Shown: piece after piece, positions 9,439-17,035 of the stretch
How the letters are laid out: every line of letters begins with the position of its first letter
Numbering within the stretch: position 1 is the first letter of the stretch
Assembly: GCF_008711525.1 (NCBI RefSeq)
Contig: NZ_VXKS01000003.1
Coordinates: 1-64,000 of the forward strand
Reading direction: 5' to 3'
From: Cysteiniphilum sp. JM-1
GTDB taxonomy: Bacteria > Pseudomonadota > Gammaproteobacteria > Francisellales > Francisellaceae
Length of the DNA stretch: 64,000 bases
Made by a program: the position numbers and the translations under genes
The notes under the pieces: model-generated
Seen by the model: the letters and a program-made list of their open reading frames with translations, nothing else
What the model was told of the DNA's origin: nothing
Databases searched by the model: none

Positions 9439-9451
9439 TATACCCATCACA
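9439..9451 (-). promoter_or_regulatory. Promoter-like 13-mer upstream of iscS (shared with rpoH and coq7)
   Basis: On the minus strand TGTGATGGGTATA is followed by AAC, so TATAAA can serve as a -10 element. It ends 47 bases before the iscS ATG. Exactly the same 13 bases occur upstream of rpoH (12370-12382) and coq7 (41940-41952) in the same orientation relative to the gene. No good -35 at standard spacing is seen at this site. Confidence 0.5.
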
Positions 9452-9596
9452 GAGCAATGCCAAAAGAAAAACTTTATTTGCAATCCACCTCGTGCATTTT
9501 TTATTATTTTCGCTATGCTAATATTCACCAAAACTTGGATGTCGTTACAAGACGCACTAAGAAGGATTTTAAACCCACAACGAGGAGAACAACTCT

Positions 9597-9953
9597 ATGA
9601 AAGCTACAAAATCATTAATCATCGCTTCAGCTTTAGCATTTGGCATGTCAACACACGCTTTTGCTGATAGTAACTTTCAAAGCAATGATATGAATAACGG
9701 TTATGCCAATGGTCAAAATGGACAAAGCAGCCAAGTGACTGATGCAAACAGTACAAATAATGATAAATCGAGTGACATGAAGTGCGGCGCCGGCAGCTGC
9801 GGCAGTGACCACGCTACGGATAAATCACAAGATGGTAAATGTGGCGCAGGTTCATGTGGTGCTTCATCTGATAAAAGCAGTGATATGAAATGCGGTGCTG
9901 GCAGCTGTGGCAGTGACGATGACAGCGGCGACAATGATAATGGCGACCAATAA
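9597..9953 (+). CDS. RiPP precursor of the MNIO (bufferin/oxazolin-type) cluster, three KCGAGSCG repeats
   Basis: This is a 118-residue secreted precursor. It has a Sec signal peptide (MKATKSLIIASALAFGMSTHAFA, cleaved before Asp24), an Asn/Gln/Ser-rich spacer, then three K-C-G-A-G-S-C-G repeats at residues 62-69, 81-88 and 98-105. An acidic Asp/Gly tail follows. All six cysteines (63, 68, 82, 87, 99, 104) sit in these repeats with C-x4-C spacing. The next two genes encode an MNIO (DUF692) enzyme and its DUF2063 partner. In related clusters these convert precursor cysteines to copper-binding heterocycles, so the product is probably a periplasmic or secreted metal-binding peptide. Repeats one and three share 16 identical residues but differ at several synonymous positions. 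A GAGGAG ribosome site lies 9 bases before the ATG. Confidence 0.85.
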   Translation: MKATKSLIIASALAFGMSTHAFADSNFQSNDMNNGYANGQNGQSSQVTDANSTNNDKSSDMKCGAGSCGSDHATDKSQDGKCGAGSCGASSDKSSDMKCGAGSCGSDDDSGDNDNGDQ

Positions 9954-9973
9954 ATAATAACAAGGACAAACGC

Positions 9974-10804
9974 ATGCTAGATCACCAAGCCATAGGACTT
10001 GGACTGCGTCAGGAGTTTTTTGACGCGCTATTGCAAAACCCTCAGGGGGTTGATTTCATTGAGATTGCTCCTGAGAACTGGATTGGCATAGGTGGTCGTC
10101 GCGCGCACTTACTTAAAAAGTATCGTGAACAATTCCCCATCGTACTGCATGGACTAAGCTTATCGATTGGTGGAATATCACCTTTAAATATTGATTTTAT
10201 CAAACGCATTAAAGCCTTTATGCGTGAGCATCAGATTACTATATACAGTGAACATTTAAGCTATTGCTCAGATCAGCAAGGCTATTTATACGATTTACTG
10301 CCCTTGCCTTTTAGTGATGAGATGGTTAAGCACGTCACTACACGTATCGAACAAGTACAAGATATTCTGGAATGCCCATTGATTCTAGAAAACGCTTCCT
10401 ATTATGCAGCCCCTGGGCAAATACTTAGTGAAATTGATTTTATTCAAGCCGTCGTTTCCGAATCCGGTTGCCAGCTACTGCTAGATGTGAATAATGTCTA
10501 TGTTAACAGTGTTAATCATGGTTATGACCCACAGCAATTTATTAAGCAATTACCCAGTGACAAAATACACTATATCCACGTTGCTGGTCATTGGCAGAAA
10601 TCCCCAGAACTCATTATCGACACCCATGGTGAAGATGTGATCGACCCGGTGTGGCAGCTTCTTTGTTACTGCTACCAAATACATGGCTTCTTTCCAACTT
10701 TGCTTGAGCGTGATTTTAATTTACCGCCTTTAGCAAGTTTAAAGCTCGAGCTTCAAACCATTGCCCAAATTCAGCAACAGGTTTATTCAAGGGAATCCGT
10801 ATGA
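9974..10804 (+). CDS. MNIO family RiPP-modifying enzyme (DUF692)
   Basis: MNIO enzymes are TIM-barrel, multinuclear-iron oxidases that modify cysteines of RiPP precursors; MbnB of methanobactin synthesis and BufB of bufferin synthesis are examples. The 276-residue length is typical. Metal-ligand and active-site clusters of the family are visible: FIEIAPENW (Glu30, Glu34, Asn35), LHGLSLSIGG (His59), SEHLSY (Glu93, His94), ENASYY (Glu139), DVNNVY (Asp171, Asn173), HVAGHW (His202, His206) and DTHGEDV (Asp216, His218). The gene starts 20 bases after the precursor and its stop overlaps the next start by 4 bases. The enzyme acts in the cytoplasm before Sec export of the precursor. Confidence 0.9.
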   Translation: MLDHQAIGLGLRQEFFDALLQNPQGVDFIEIAPENWIGIGGRRAHLLKKYREQFPIVLHGLSLSIGGISPLNIDFIKRIKAFMREHQITIYSEHLSYCSDQQGYLYDLLPLPFSDEMVKHVTTRIEQVQDILECPLILENASYYAAPGQILSEIDFIQAVVSESGCQLLLDVNNVYVNSVNHGYDPQQFIKQLPSDKIHYIHVAGHWQKSPELIIDTHGEDVIDPVWQLLCYCYQIHGFFPTLLERDFNLPPLASLKLELQTIAQIQQQVYSRESV

Positions 10805-11511
10805 GCTATAAGATAATGACTGATTTTACCTGTAATTTACGCCAGCAAAGTGCAGCGAAAGACATTCCTAATATCAATCATGAACAAATGGAAATTTATC
10901 AAAATCTTATTTACAACAACATCAATAATACTTTAAAGCGTGCATTTCCTGTCAGTGTTAGTATTTTATCAAAGGAGCAATGGCGCATATTAACCCTAGG
11001 ATTTCTTGCCCACTACGAAAGTAAAAGCCCTTACTTTTATGACCTACCTAAGCAGTTTGTGGAATATATCAATACCCTAGAGAAATTACCTTGGTCTTTT
11101 TTGCATGAGCTTATGCATTACGAGTGGGTTGAGCTAGATATTGAGCTATCCGTTGAGAGTGAACGTAACCCAGACTCTCACGCTCACTACATGACGAATA
11201 ATAGCACTCGCGTACTTGTCTATCGCTACCCAGTGCATCAAATATCTAAAGACTTCACGCCCGAAAAACCACCGCTAAATCCAACTTTTCTTGTGGTTTA
11301 TCGCAATCTCAACTTTAAAGTATTGTTTATGGAGGTAAACCTGTTAAGTGCTCATTTATTAGAGCTATTGATGACAGAACCCCAAAGTATTGATCAAGCA
11401 ATTACGACTGCCGCTCACAATTTATCGCTACCTGTAAGTGAGGACTTATTGCAAAATGGCAGAGCACTCTGTCAGTCATATATTGACAAGAATATTCTTA
11501 TCCCAATTTAA
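10801..11511 (+). CDS. DUF2063 partner protein of the MNIO enzyme (BufC/HvfC-type)
   Basis: The 236-residue protein has the N-terminal DUF2063 pattern (YQNLIYNNINNTLKRAFPV, then LGFLAHYESKSPYFYDLP), found in the partner protein next to most DUF692 enzymes. In bufferin and oxazolin clusters the partner recognises the precursor leader and presents it to the MNIO. The old label of putative DNA-binding domain is misleading in this setting. The start overlaps the MNIO stop (ATGA), which supports tight co-expression. The Cys/Asn-poor C-terminal half is the usual second domain. The DoxX-like fourth gene seen in some such operons is not present here; the next gene is on the other strand. Confidence 0.87.
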   Translation: MSYKIMTDFTCNLRQQSAAKDIPNINHEQMEIYQNLIYNNINNTLKRAFPVSVSILSKEQWRILTLGFLAHYESKSPYFYDLPKQFVEYINTLEKLPWSFLHELMHYEWVELDIELSVESERNPDSHAHYMTNNSTRVLVYRYPVHQISKDFTPEKPPLNPTFLVVYRNLNFKVLFMEVNLLSAHLLELLMTEPQSIDQAITTAAHNLSLPVSEDLLQNGRALCQSYIDKNILIPI

Positions 11512-11515
11512 ATCA

Positions 11516-11941
11516 TCACTCCCAGCAAGCAATCGGGGTGCGCGTGATTGCGCCACCACTGGCGACTAACGTTAAATTAGGACAATCACCACTATCTGCC
11601 GTTTGTGACCCCGTTGGCGTTGCAATAACTGTATAGCCGCTGCTTGTAACACCTATTAAGCTCATATCATAAAAACCTCTTGTTGAGGTCGTTCCTGACC
11701 ACACATTAGTCAGCGTTGCTGTGTAAGTGCCTGAGCTTAATGCCCATGCTTCTTGATTCATTGCAATTAGATTGATTGAGCTTACTGCATCGGCTCGATG
11801 CGCCTTTAGCACGTAATTGCTATACATCGGAATGGCAATTGCCGCTAACACGGCAATCACCGCAACGACGATTAATAATTCGATCAATGAGAAACCTCGT
11901 GCTTTAGCATTCCTGTTTATTTTTTTAAGAGACATTTTCAT
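11516..11941 (-). CDS. pilE: Type IV pilus minor pilin, PilE-like
   Basis: The 141-residue prepilin has a short basic leader ending in Gly16, followed by FSLIELLIVVAVIAVLAAIA. This is the type III signal cut by PilD prepilin peptidase, with the conserved Glu at mature position 5. A pair of cysteines near the C-terminus (Cys120 in DCPNL and Cys139 in ACWE) marks the disulfide loop of PilE-type minor pilins, whose C-terminus often reads C-W. The mature protein would join a type IV pilus or competence pseudopilus. The gene stands alone, converging on the RiPP operon with a 4-base gap. PilA or ComP-like function is possible, but the C-terminus favours PilE. Confidence 0.82.
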   Translation of the reverse strand: MKMSLKKINRNAKARGFSLIELLIVVAVIAVLAAIAIPMYSNYVLKAHRADAVSSINLIAMNQEAWALSSGTYTATLTNVWSGTTSTRGFYDMSLIGVTSSGYTVIATPTGSQTADSGDCPNLTLVASGGAITRTPIACWE

Positions 11942-12033
11942 ACTCGCTATCCATGTTTATGCACCTAGTATAGAAGACTTTCACACAGCAGCCGACAAAA
12001 AACTCAAATTTTAAGAATATTTAAATCTAGCGC

Positions 12034-12062
12034 TTGACAGCCTTTTAAAACCTCCCTAGAAT
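12034..12062 (+). promoter_or_regulatory. Sigma-70 promoter of the tRNA-Ala/tRNA-Glu operon
   Basis: TTGACA at 12034-12039, a 17-base spacer, then TAGAAT at 12057-12062. This is close to consensus with optimal spacing and lies 14 bases before tRNA-Ala, as expected for a strong stable-RNA promoter. The GC-rich stretch CCTCCC lies just before the -10 element, inside the spacer. Confidence 0.85.
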
Positions 12063-12076
12063 GCAGCTTCAGTTTC

Positions 12077-12152
<76 letters not shown>

Positions 12153-12177
12153 GTAAACTGATATGACACAAGTTTGT

Positions 12178-12253
12178 GTCCCCATCGTCTAGAGGCCTAG
12201 GACACCGCCCTTTCACGGCGGTAACAGGGGTTCGAATCCCCTTGGGGACGCCA
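12178..12253 (+). tRNA. tRNA-Glu (anticodon TTC)
   Basis: The 76 bases form a cloverleaf. The acceptor arm is GTCCCCA/TGGGGAC, the anticodon stem is CCGCC/GGCGG around CTTTCAC (anticodon TTC), the T arm is GGGGTTCGAATCCCC, and CCA is encoded at 12251-12253. It lies 25 bases after tRNA-Ala in the same transcript and is followed directly by a terminator. Confidence 0.97.
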
Positions 12254-12258
12254 TCATT

Positions 12259-12282
12259 AAAACCGCGATAAGCGGTTTTTTT
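12259..12282 (+). terminator. Rho-independent terminator of the tRNA operon
   Basis: AAAACCGC (12259-12266), loop GATAA, GCGGTTTT (12272-12279), with a run of seven T to 12282. The perfect 8-base stem and U-tract end the tRNA transcript before rpoH. Confidence 0.9.
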
Positions 12283-12369
12283 GTTTCTAGGGACAAATAT
12301 TTTCACGCTTAAAACATCTTCAGCAATGCTATATACCCATTATCAATCGCTTTGCAATGTTTAATGGTT

Positions 12370-12395
12370 TGTGATGGGTATATATATGCTATACT
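12370..12395 (+). promoter_or_regulatory. rpoH promoter region: shared 13-mer plus extended -10
   Basis: TGTGATGGGTATA at 12370-12382 is identical to the motif upstream of iscS and coq7. It is followed by TGCTATACT (12387-12395), an extended -10 element. Transcription from it would start near 12402, which rules out the TTG at 12396 and favours the ATG at 12426, leaving a 5' leader of about 25 bases. A 10-base inverted repeat, ATATACCCAT (12331-12340) and ATGGGTATAT (12374-12383), spans the region and could be an operator. Confidence 0.55.
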
Positions 12396-12425
12396 TTGCA
12401 GCATTATGAACAACACGAGCAGCAT

Positions 12426-13301
12426 ATGGGTAAAGAACTCGTTCCTAAAAAAAACACCTTACCAATACCAGCACTTTCTGATACGGATGGCTTAGATAGC
12501 TACATCCGCTTTGCCAGCAGTATCCCGATGCTTTCCGAAGAAGAAGAAAAAGAACTAGCGCATCGCTTACGCCAACAAAATGATATTGATGCGGCACAAA
12601 AGCTGATTCTTTCACACTTGCGCTTTGTCGTTAAAGTTGCACGTGGATTTTCGGGTTACGGTTTACCAATTACTGATTTAATCCAAGAAGGTAATATCGG
12701 CTTAATGAAAGCCGTGCGACGCTTTGATCCTGATGTCGGTGTACGTCTTGTTTCCTTTGCTGTGCATTGGGTTAAGGCTGAAATGCATGACTATATTTTG
12801 AAAAACTGGCGTATTGTTAAAATTGCGACAACAAAGGCGCAACGCAAACTGTTTTTTAATTTGAGAAGTAGCAAAGAACGCTTGGGCTGGTTTAGTGATG
12901 AAGAAATCCAAAGTGTCGCTAAAGAGCTAGGTGTTAAGCCTGAAACAGTCCTTGAAATGGAGAAACGCATGAATGCCTATGATATGGCATTTGATGCACC
13001 GGTTGAAGAATCAGATGATGAGTCAAGTTTTCATCCGGCTTTATACTTGGAGGATCAATCAAGAAATCCTGAGCAGACAGCTGTTGAAGATGACTATGAG
13101 GAAAAAGTTCAAGGTAAATTACAAGAAGCGATTGATAAGCTTGATGCACGCAGTAAAGACATCATCTTATCGCGCTGGTTTGCTGAAGATAAACTCACCC
13201 TTCACGATTTAGCAGCAAAACATGATGTGTCTGCCGAACGAATCCGCCAAATTGAAGAGCTGGCAATGGATAAGCTCAAACGCGCTGTTGCGCGCGTCTG
13301 A
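12426..13301 (+). CDS. rpoH: Heat-shock sigma factor RpoH (sigma-32)
   Basis: RpoH directs RNA polymerase to heat-shock promoters. The 291-residue product from the ATG at 12426 has region 1.2/2 (LSHLRFVVKVARGFSGYGLP, then DLIQEGNIGLMKAVRRFDP). It also has the sigma-32-specific RpoH box region QRKLFFNLR, and region 4 with the helix-turn-helix LAAKHDVSAERIRQIEELAM. A longer reading starting at TTG 12396 adds ten His/Gln/Glu-rich residues but begins almost at the -10 element. The leader is short, so a long E. coli-style RNA thermosensor reaching far into the 5' leader is unlikely. The C-terminus ends one base before the stop of the convergent MFS gene. Confidence 0.96.
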   Translation: MGKELVPKKNTLPIPALSDTDGLDSYIRFASSIPMLSEEEEKELAHRLRQQNDIDAAQKLILSHLRFVVKVARGFSGYGLPITDLIQEGNIGLMKAVRRFDPDVGVRLVSFAVHWVKAEMHDYILKNWRIVKIATTKAQRKLFFNLRSSKERLGWFSDEEIQSVAKELGVKPETVLEMEKRMNAYDMAFDAPVEESDDESSFHPALYLEDQSRNPEQTAVEDDYEEKVQGKLQEAIDKLDARSKDIILSRWFAEDKLTLHDLAAKHDVSAERIRQIEELAMDKLKRAVARV

Positions 13302-13302
13302 A

Positions 13303-14715
13303 TTACTTCGCTATTGTCAGCTCCGCCATGCCATCGGCTTTAGTTAAGCTAAGACTTATGATTAACGCTCCTAACCAAAGCACTAGCATCGCATAAAAGC
13401 TGTAGTGATATACCGCAGCACTTGGACTAAAAAGGGATAAATTAAATACACTTAACATACTGCTTAAAACAATTGCTGTTAATGCCACACCCATCGATGC
13501 CGCAAATTGACGAATTGTTAGATCAATTGACGTTGCATTAGCTGCTTGATCCGCATTAAGATCCATGTAGGTTAATGCCCCAATGGCTGAACCTATCAAA
13601 ATCGTGCTCGAGCCATACAAGAACTCAATAATCACAATATAAATAACCGAGCTATGCTGCTCAATCTGCGCAATACCAACAAGCCAGATTATTGCCAAAA
13701 TCAAATTTACTTGCAAAACAGCTTTAAAGCCAAAGCGCGAAATAATACGATTGGCCAACCCTCTAAAGGTCAAATAACCCACTGCAATCGGTAAAGTCAG
13801 AAGTCCAGAGGTTGCCGCATCAAAACCAAAACCCTCTTGATACATTAAAGGCAGCAATAGTGAAACACCCGCTGTTAATGCAAATGATATGGCGTTCATT
13901 GACACAGCTGTTTTGAATGTTTTGACTTTAAAAACAATCAAATCAAGTACTGGATTAACCTTCTTCAAACAATGCACCACCAGTATCAGCAATAACACAA
14001 TACCAATCACAATACTTGTATAAACAACACCTTTACTGACAATATCATAATGCCCAATCATCTCCACACCAAAGGTAACAATCACCAAAGCAAAACCAGC
14101 AATTAAAAACCCAACAATATCAAAGCGCTTTAGCGTCTTAGCAACATGCTGCTGAATATAGATAAATCCCGCGATCAACGCCAAACAACCAATTGGCAGA
14201 TTAATAAAGAAGATCCAGTGCCAACTTAGACTATCGCATATTATCCCACCAATAAAGGGTCCCAATACGTAACCGAGCATTGCAGGCGTGAAGATAACTC
14301 CCTGCACCTTGATCAACTCCTTGCGTGAGAATAATCGCAAGATAATAATCCGTGCCACAGGTGTCATAAAAGCGCCACCGACACCTTGTAAAAAGCGACA
14401 AAGCGTCAACATCACTACTGAATTTGATATACCGCAAGCAAGTGATGACAAAGTGAAAACTATCACCGCAAATAAAAATACTCTCTTTGTGCCAAAGCGA
14501 TCCGTACACCAACCACTAATCGGAATAAAGATGGCAAGACTGATGTAATAACTTGCTACCGCAAATTTAAGCAAAATCGGGCTAATGCCAAAATCTCTGG
14601 CAATGCTAGGAATAGCGGTATTAATAATAGTGAGATCTAGGAACTCCATAAAAATCACCACCGCAACAATCAAAGGCACTATCCGACGAATCGCCACCAT
14701 CGATGAATCTGACAC
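13303..14715 (-). CDS. DHA2-family (EmrB/QacA-type) MFS multidrug transporter, 14 TM
   Basis: The 470-residue protein has about 14 membrane segments, the DHA2 signature near the start (LDLTIINTAIPSIA), the loop motif GWCTDRFGTKR, and antiporter motif C in segment 5 (GYVLGPFIGG). Such proteins expel toxic organic compounds by proton antiport. No EmrA-like membrane-fusion partner is adjacent, so it may act alone across the inner membrane. It is convergent with rpoH with one base between the stops. Substrate unknown. Confidence 0.88.
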   Translation of the reverse strand: MSDSSMVAIRRIVPLIVAVVIFMEFLDLTIINTAIPSIARDFGISPILLKFAVASYYISLAIFIPISGWCTDRFGTKRVFLFAVIVFTLSSLACGISNSVVMLTLCRFLQGVGGAFMTPVARIIILRLFSRKELIKVQGVIFTPAMLGYVLGPFIGGIICDSLSWHWIFFINLPIGCLALIAGFIYIQQHVAKTLKRFDIVGFLIAGFALVIVTFGVEMIGHYDIVSKGVVYTSIVIGIVLLLILVVHCLKKVNPVLDLIVFKVKTFKTAVSMNAISFALTAGVSLLLPLMYQEGFGFDAATSGLLTLPIAVGYLTFRGLANRIISRFGFKAVLQVNLILAIIWLVGIAQIEQHSSVIYIVIIEFLYGSSTILIGSAIGALTYMDLNADQAANATSIDLTIRQFAASMGVALTAIVLSSMLSVFNLSLFSPSAAVYHYSFYAMLVLWLGALIISLSLTKADGMAELTIAK

Positions 14716-14834
14716 TTCACTACCCTCTCCAACATAAAACCCACGTTAAGTCTATGCGAATACTATGCCTGTATCAAATGAAATATAATCACCCCAAGGT
14801 TTAAATTTTTCTGCGTTTATAAAGCAAAAGCCCG

Positions 14835-15398
14835 CTACATCCCAAAAATTGACGAGATAAATATCTGCAAACAAATAAGCACAAGTAATACCAACATTGG
14901 CGAGAAATCCATGCCACTTTGTGTTGGCGGGATAATTCTGCGTGATTTTCTAAGCAATGGTTCGGTCAACTGGTGCAATGCCATTAAAGCAGGATTATAT
15001 GAGCCTTGCGCAAACCAGCTGGCAATCGAGCGAATAAAGATCAAGATAATATACATCCAGATCACTGTCAAAATAAGCTTTATCACTGCAACAAACCAAA
15101 TAATGCCCCATGGGATATAAAAGCTTTTTGCGCTTAGCATTTGTATTAACATAATTTGCAACAATAGCACAACGTACGCCAAAACAAGCGCTGCAAAATC
15201 CAGACCAAAAAAACCAGGAATAATGCGACGCAATGGTTTTAACAAGGGATTAGTCACGCGAATAATCAACTGACAAAATGGATTATAAAAATCAGCCTTT
15301 ACCCATTGTAAAAAGAACCTAAGCAGTACCGCATAAGCAAATAAGCTAAAGATAATTTCTATTAAGAAAAGTCCTACATTATTAACGGCATTAATCAT
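14835..15398 (-). CDS. yggT: YggT family membrane protein
   Basis: The 187-residue protein contains two YGGT repeats. Each has a membrane helix, then R-F-x-x-Q-W-like and N-P-h (h, hydrophobic), and ends in the signature P-L-L-K-P-L-R-R-I-I-P in the first half (about residues 48-60) and P-L-L-R-K-S-R-R-I-I-P-P in the second. YggT proteins are inner-membrane proteins linked to osmotic stress and cell division in other bacteria, without a settled biochemical role. The start overlaps the proC stop by four bases, the conserved proC-yggT arrangement. Confidence 0.9.
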   Translation of the reverse strand: MINAVNNVGLFLIEIIFSLFAYAVLLRFFLQWVKADFYNPFCQLIIRVTNPLLKPLRRIIPGFFGLDFAALVLAYVVLLLQIMLIQMLSAKSFYIPWGIIWFVAVIKLILTVIWMYIILIFIRSIASWFAQGSYNPALMALHQLTEPLLRKSRRIIPPTQSGMDFSPMLVLLVLICLQIFISSIFGM

Positions 15399-16255
15399 AT
15401 TTTATCCTTTTGTTCATCATGTGTTAACGCATTACCAAACTGGCTTGCCAGCTCTTGTGAGCGTGAGAGATTCTCTTTGATCGCTTTTGCAATACTCTCT
15501 TTAAACCCTGTTTCTGAAAAGGCTTTTAATGCCGCAGCGGTTACTCCTCCTTTTGAGGTGACATTTTGACGCAAGTGTGACAAGGTTTGTGTACTTTCTA
15601 ACGCCATTTTGCTTGCACCAAAGGCGGTTTGCGTCACGAGCAATATCGCTTGTTTTTCGCTTAATCCTAGTGATACTGCGACATCAATCATATGCTCCAT
15701 CATCAAAAAAAAGTAAGCAGGTCCTGAGCCTGAAATCGCGGTTGTGACATCAATTAATCTCTCATGATCAACCCATGTAATAACACCAACCTTACGCATA
15801 ATTTGCTCAGCCATTTCTTTTTGCTGACGCGACACATATTCATTAGCAAAGAGCGCGCTCGCACCACAACCAATAAGACTTGGTGTATTTGGCATAGCAC
15901 GCACAATCGCGTAATCACCCACAAGCCAATGCGCAATTTGCGCCAAGGTAATACCTGCTGCAATTGATATAAACAACGGCTTATTCTGCTTATGTAATGA
16001 TTTCTTAACCGTAAACATCAGATCCTTTAACGATTGTGGTTTAACGCATAGCATAATAATATCGGCATTTTTCACTGCATTCTCAACACTTTGTGTTGTA
16101 TTGACACGAAACATCTGATTGAGCATATCCAGTTTTTCTTGGTTGCGATCAACCACCGTAATTGATTGACCAGAAACACCATCACTAACTAACCCCGCGA
16201 TAATACTTCTTGCCATATTACCGCCACCTAAAAAGCAAATTTGAGCATTAACCAT
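15395..16255 (-). CDS. proC: Pyrroline-5-carboxylate reductase
   Basis: ProC reduces 1-pyrroline-5-carboxylate to proline with NAD(P)H, the last step of proline synthesis. The 286-residue protein has the Rossmann motif FLGGGNMARSIIAGL at the N-terminus and the family signature SGSGPAYFFLMMEHMIDVAVSLGLS with the C-terminal dimer domain (TSKGGVTAAALKAF). The length is slightly above the usual 270 because of a charged C-terminal extension. It is followed by yggT with a 4-base overlap. No YggS-type PLP protein, the common third partner, is adjacent. Confidence 0.96.
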   Translation of the reverse strand: MVNAQICFLGGGNMARSIIAGLVSDGVSGQSITVVDRNQEKLDMLNQMFRVNTTQSVENAVKNADIIMLCVKPQSLKDLMFTVKKSLHKQNKPLFISIAAGITLAQIAHWLVGDYAIVRAMPNTPSLIGCGASALFANEYVSRQQKEMAEQIMRKVGVITWVDHERLIDVTTAISGSGPAYFFLMMEHMIDVAVSLGLSEKQAILLVTQTAFGASKMALESTQTLSHLRQNVTSKGGVTAAALKAFSETGFKESIAKAIKENLSRSQELASQFGNALTHDEQKDKI

Positions 16256-16332
16256 TGTTAAATCCTTTTTCTTATTTCTTTTACATCTTTTTAAACTTTA
16301 TTAATTATTGGCATCTACACTTTTTCTACTTC

Positions 16333-16446
16333 AACACCCCGCCTCGCAAGCTCGGCACCCCTCTTGCAAAGAGGGGAATATAAAATCATCCTTGCCTAAT
16401 TCCCCTCTTTACAAGAGGGGTGGCAGCCGTAGGCTGACGGGGTGTT
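16333..16446. repeat. Nested palindromic intergenic element
   Basis: The element begins AACACCCCG and ends CGGGGTGTT, a 9-base terminal inverted repeat. Inside lie CACCCCTCTTGCAAAGAGGG and its inverted counterpart CCCCTCTTTACAAGAGGGGT, about 45 bases apart, so both a long hairpin and two small ones (CCTCTTgcaAAGAGG type) can form. It lies between the proC 5' end and the 3' end of the PACE gene. It resembles REP/MITE-like elements common in AT-rich gammaproteobacteria. Only one copy is in this window. Confidence 0.75.
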
Positions 16447-16493
16447 TTAAAATCATAGTTTTTTCTAAAATGCTAACTCCAACTAATTATTCT

Positions 16494-16955
16494 TTATACA
16501 CTTCTTTTTTGTCTACGCAATTGCGCATTCACAACCCTCATATAAATATGATCATAAATATAATTAAAAACAAGCGCATAGCACAAATAAAAAAACACAA
16601 AACCTAAGTTCACCATAAATGCCGCAATAAAAGGTAAATGTAACAACATAATCACAAAAGGCACACTAACCAGACATAACGATAACTCAAATAAACAAGC
16701 ATGCACGACCCTTAACCAAAATTTCCGTTTAAAGCGTACTCCACCACATTTATTTTCGATCACGTCAAATAGCCAGTTATAAATAAAGTTCCAAAGCATT
16801 GCCGCAATCGCAAGAATAACAGCCAAAGCACCCAGTGCGACTGCGTTTTTCTGTAAAACAAAATACGATAATGGAACCACAATCAAAAGAGCGATAAATT
16901 CAAACGATAGCATATGGACAATGCGTCCTTTGATGCTCATTTTTTGCTGACTCAT
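16494..16955 (-). CDS. PACE-family efflux transporter (AceI-like)
   Basis: The 153-residue protein has four membrane helices arranged as two tandem bacterial transmembrane pair domains. The first helix carries RIVHMLSFEFIALL with Glu19, which corresponds to the essential membrane glutamate of AceI. The motif WNFIYNWLFDVIE ends the first pair and FNYIYDHIY ends the second, both typical of PACE proteins that export chlorhexidine and short diamines such as cadaverine and putrescine. It stands alone on the minus strand next to a palindromic repeat. Confidence 0.85.
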   Translation of the reverse strand: MSQQKMSIKGRIVHMLSFEFIALLIVVPLSYFVLQKNAVALGALAVILAIAAMLWNFIYNWLFDVIENKCGGVRFKRKFWLRVVHACLFELSLCLVSVPFVIMLLHLPFIAAFMVNLGFVFFYLCYALVFNYIYDHIYMRVVNAQLRRQKRSV

Positions 16956-17035
16956 GCTATCTGTTCGTATTTTAAAATTTTCATGTCGTGCATTGTTTCA
17001 AATTGGCTCCTTAAACTCAAGGTTTTGTAACCATT

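Noticed and set aside
9597-9953. Cys-rich protein considered as a simple metallothionein
   Set aside because: It has a Sec signal and is followed by MNIO and DUF2063 genes in an operon, which fits a RiPP precursor better; metal binding may still be the end function.
12396-12425. TTG at 12396 as the rpoH start
   Set aside because: It lies one base after a good extended -10 element, so it would precede the transcript start; the ATG at 12426 aligns with RpoH N-termini.
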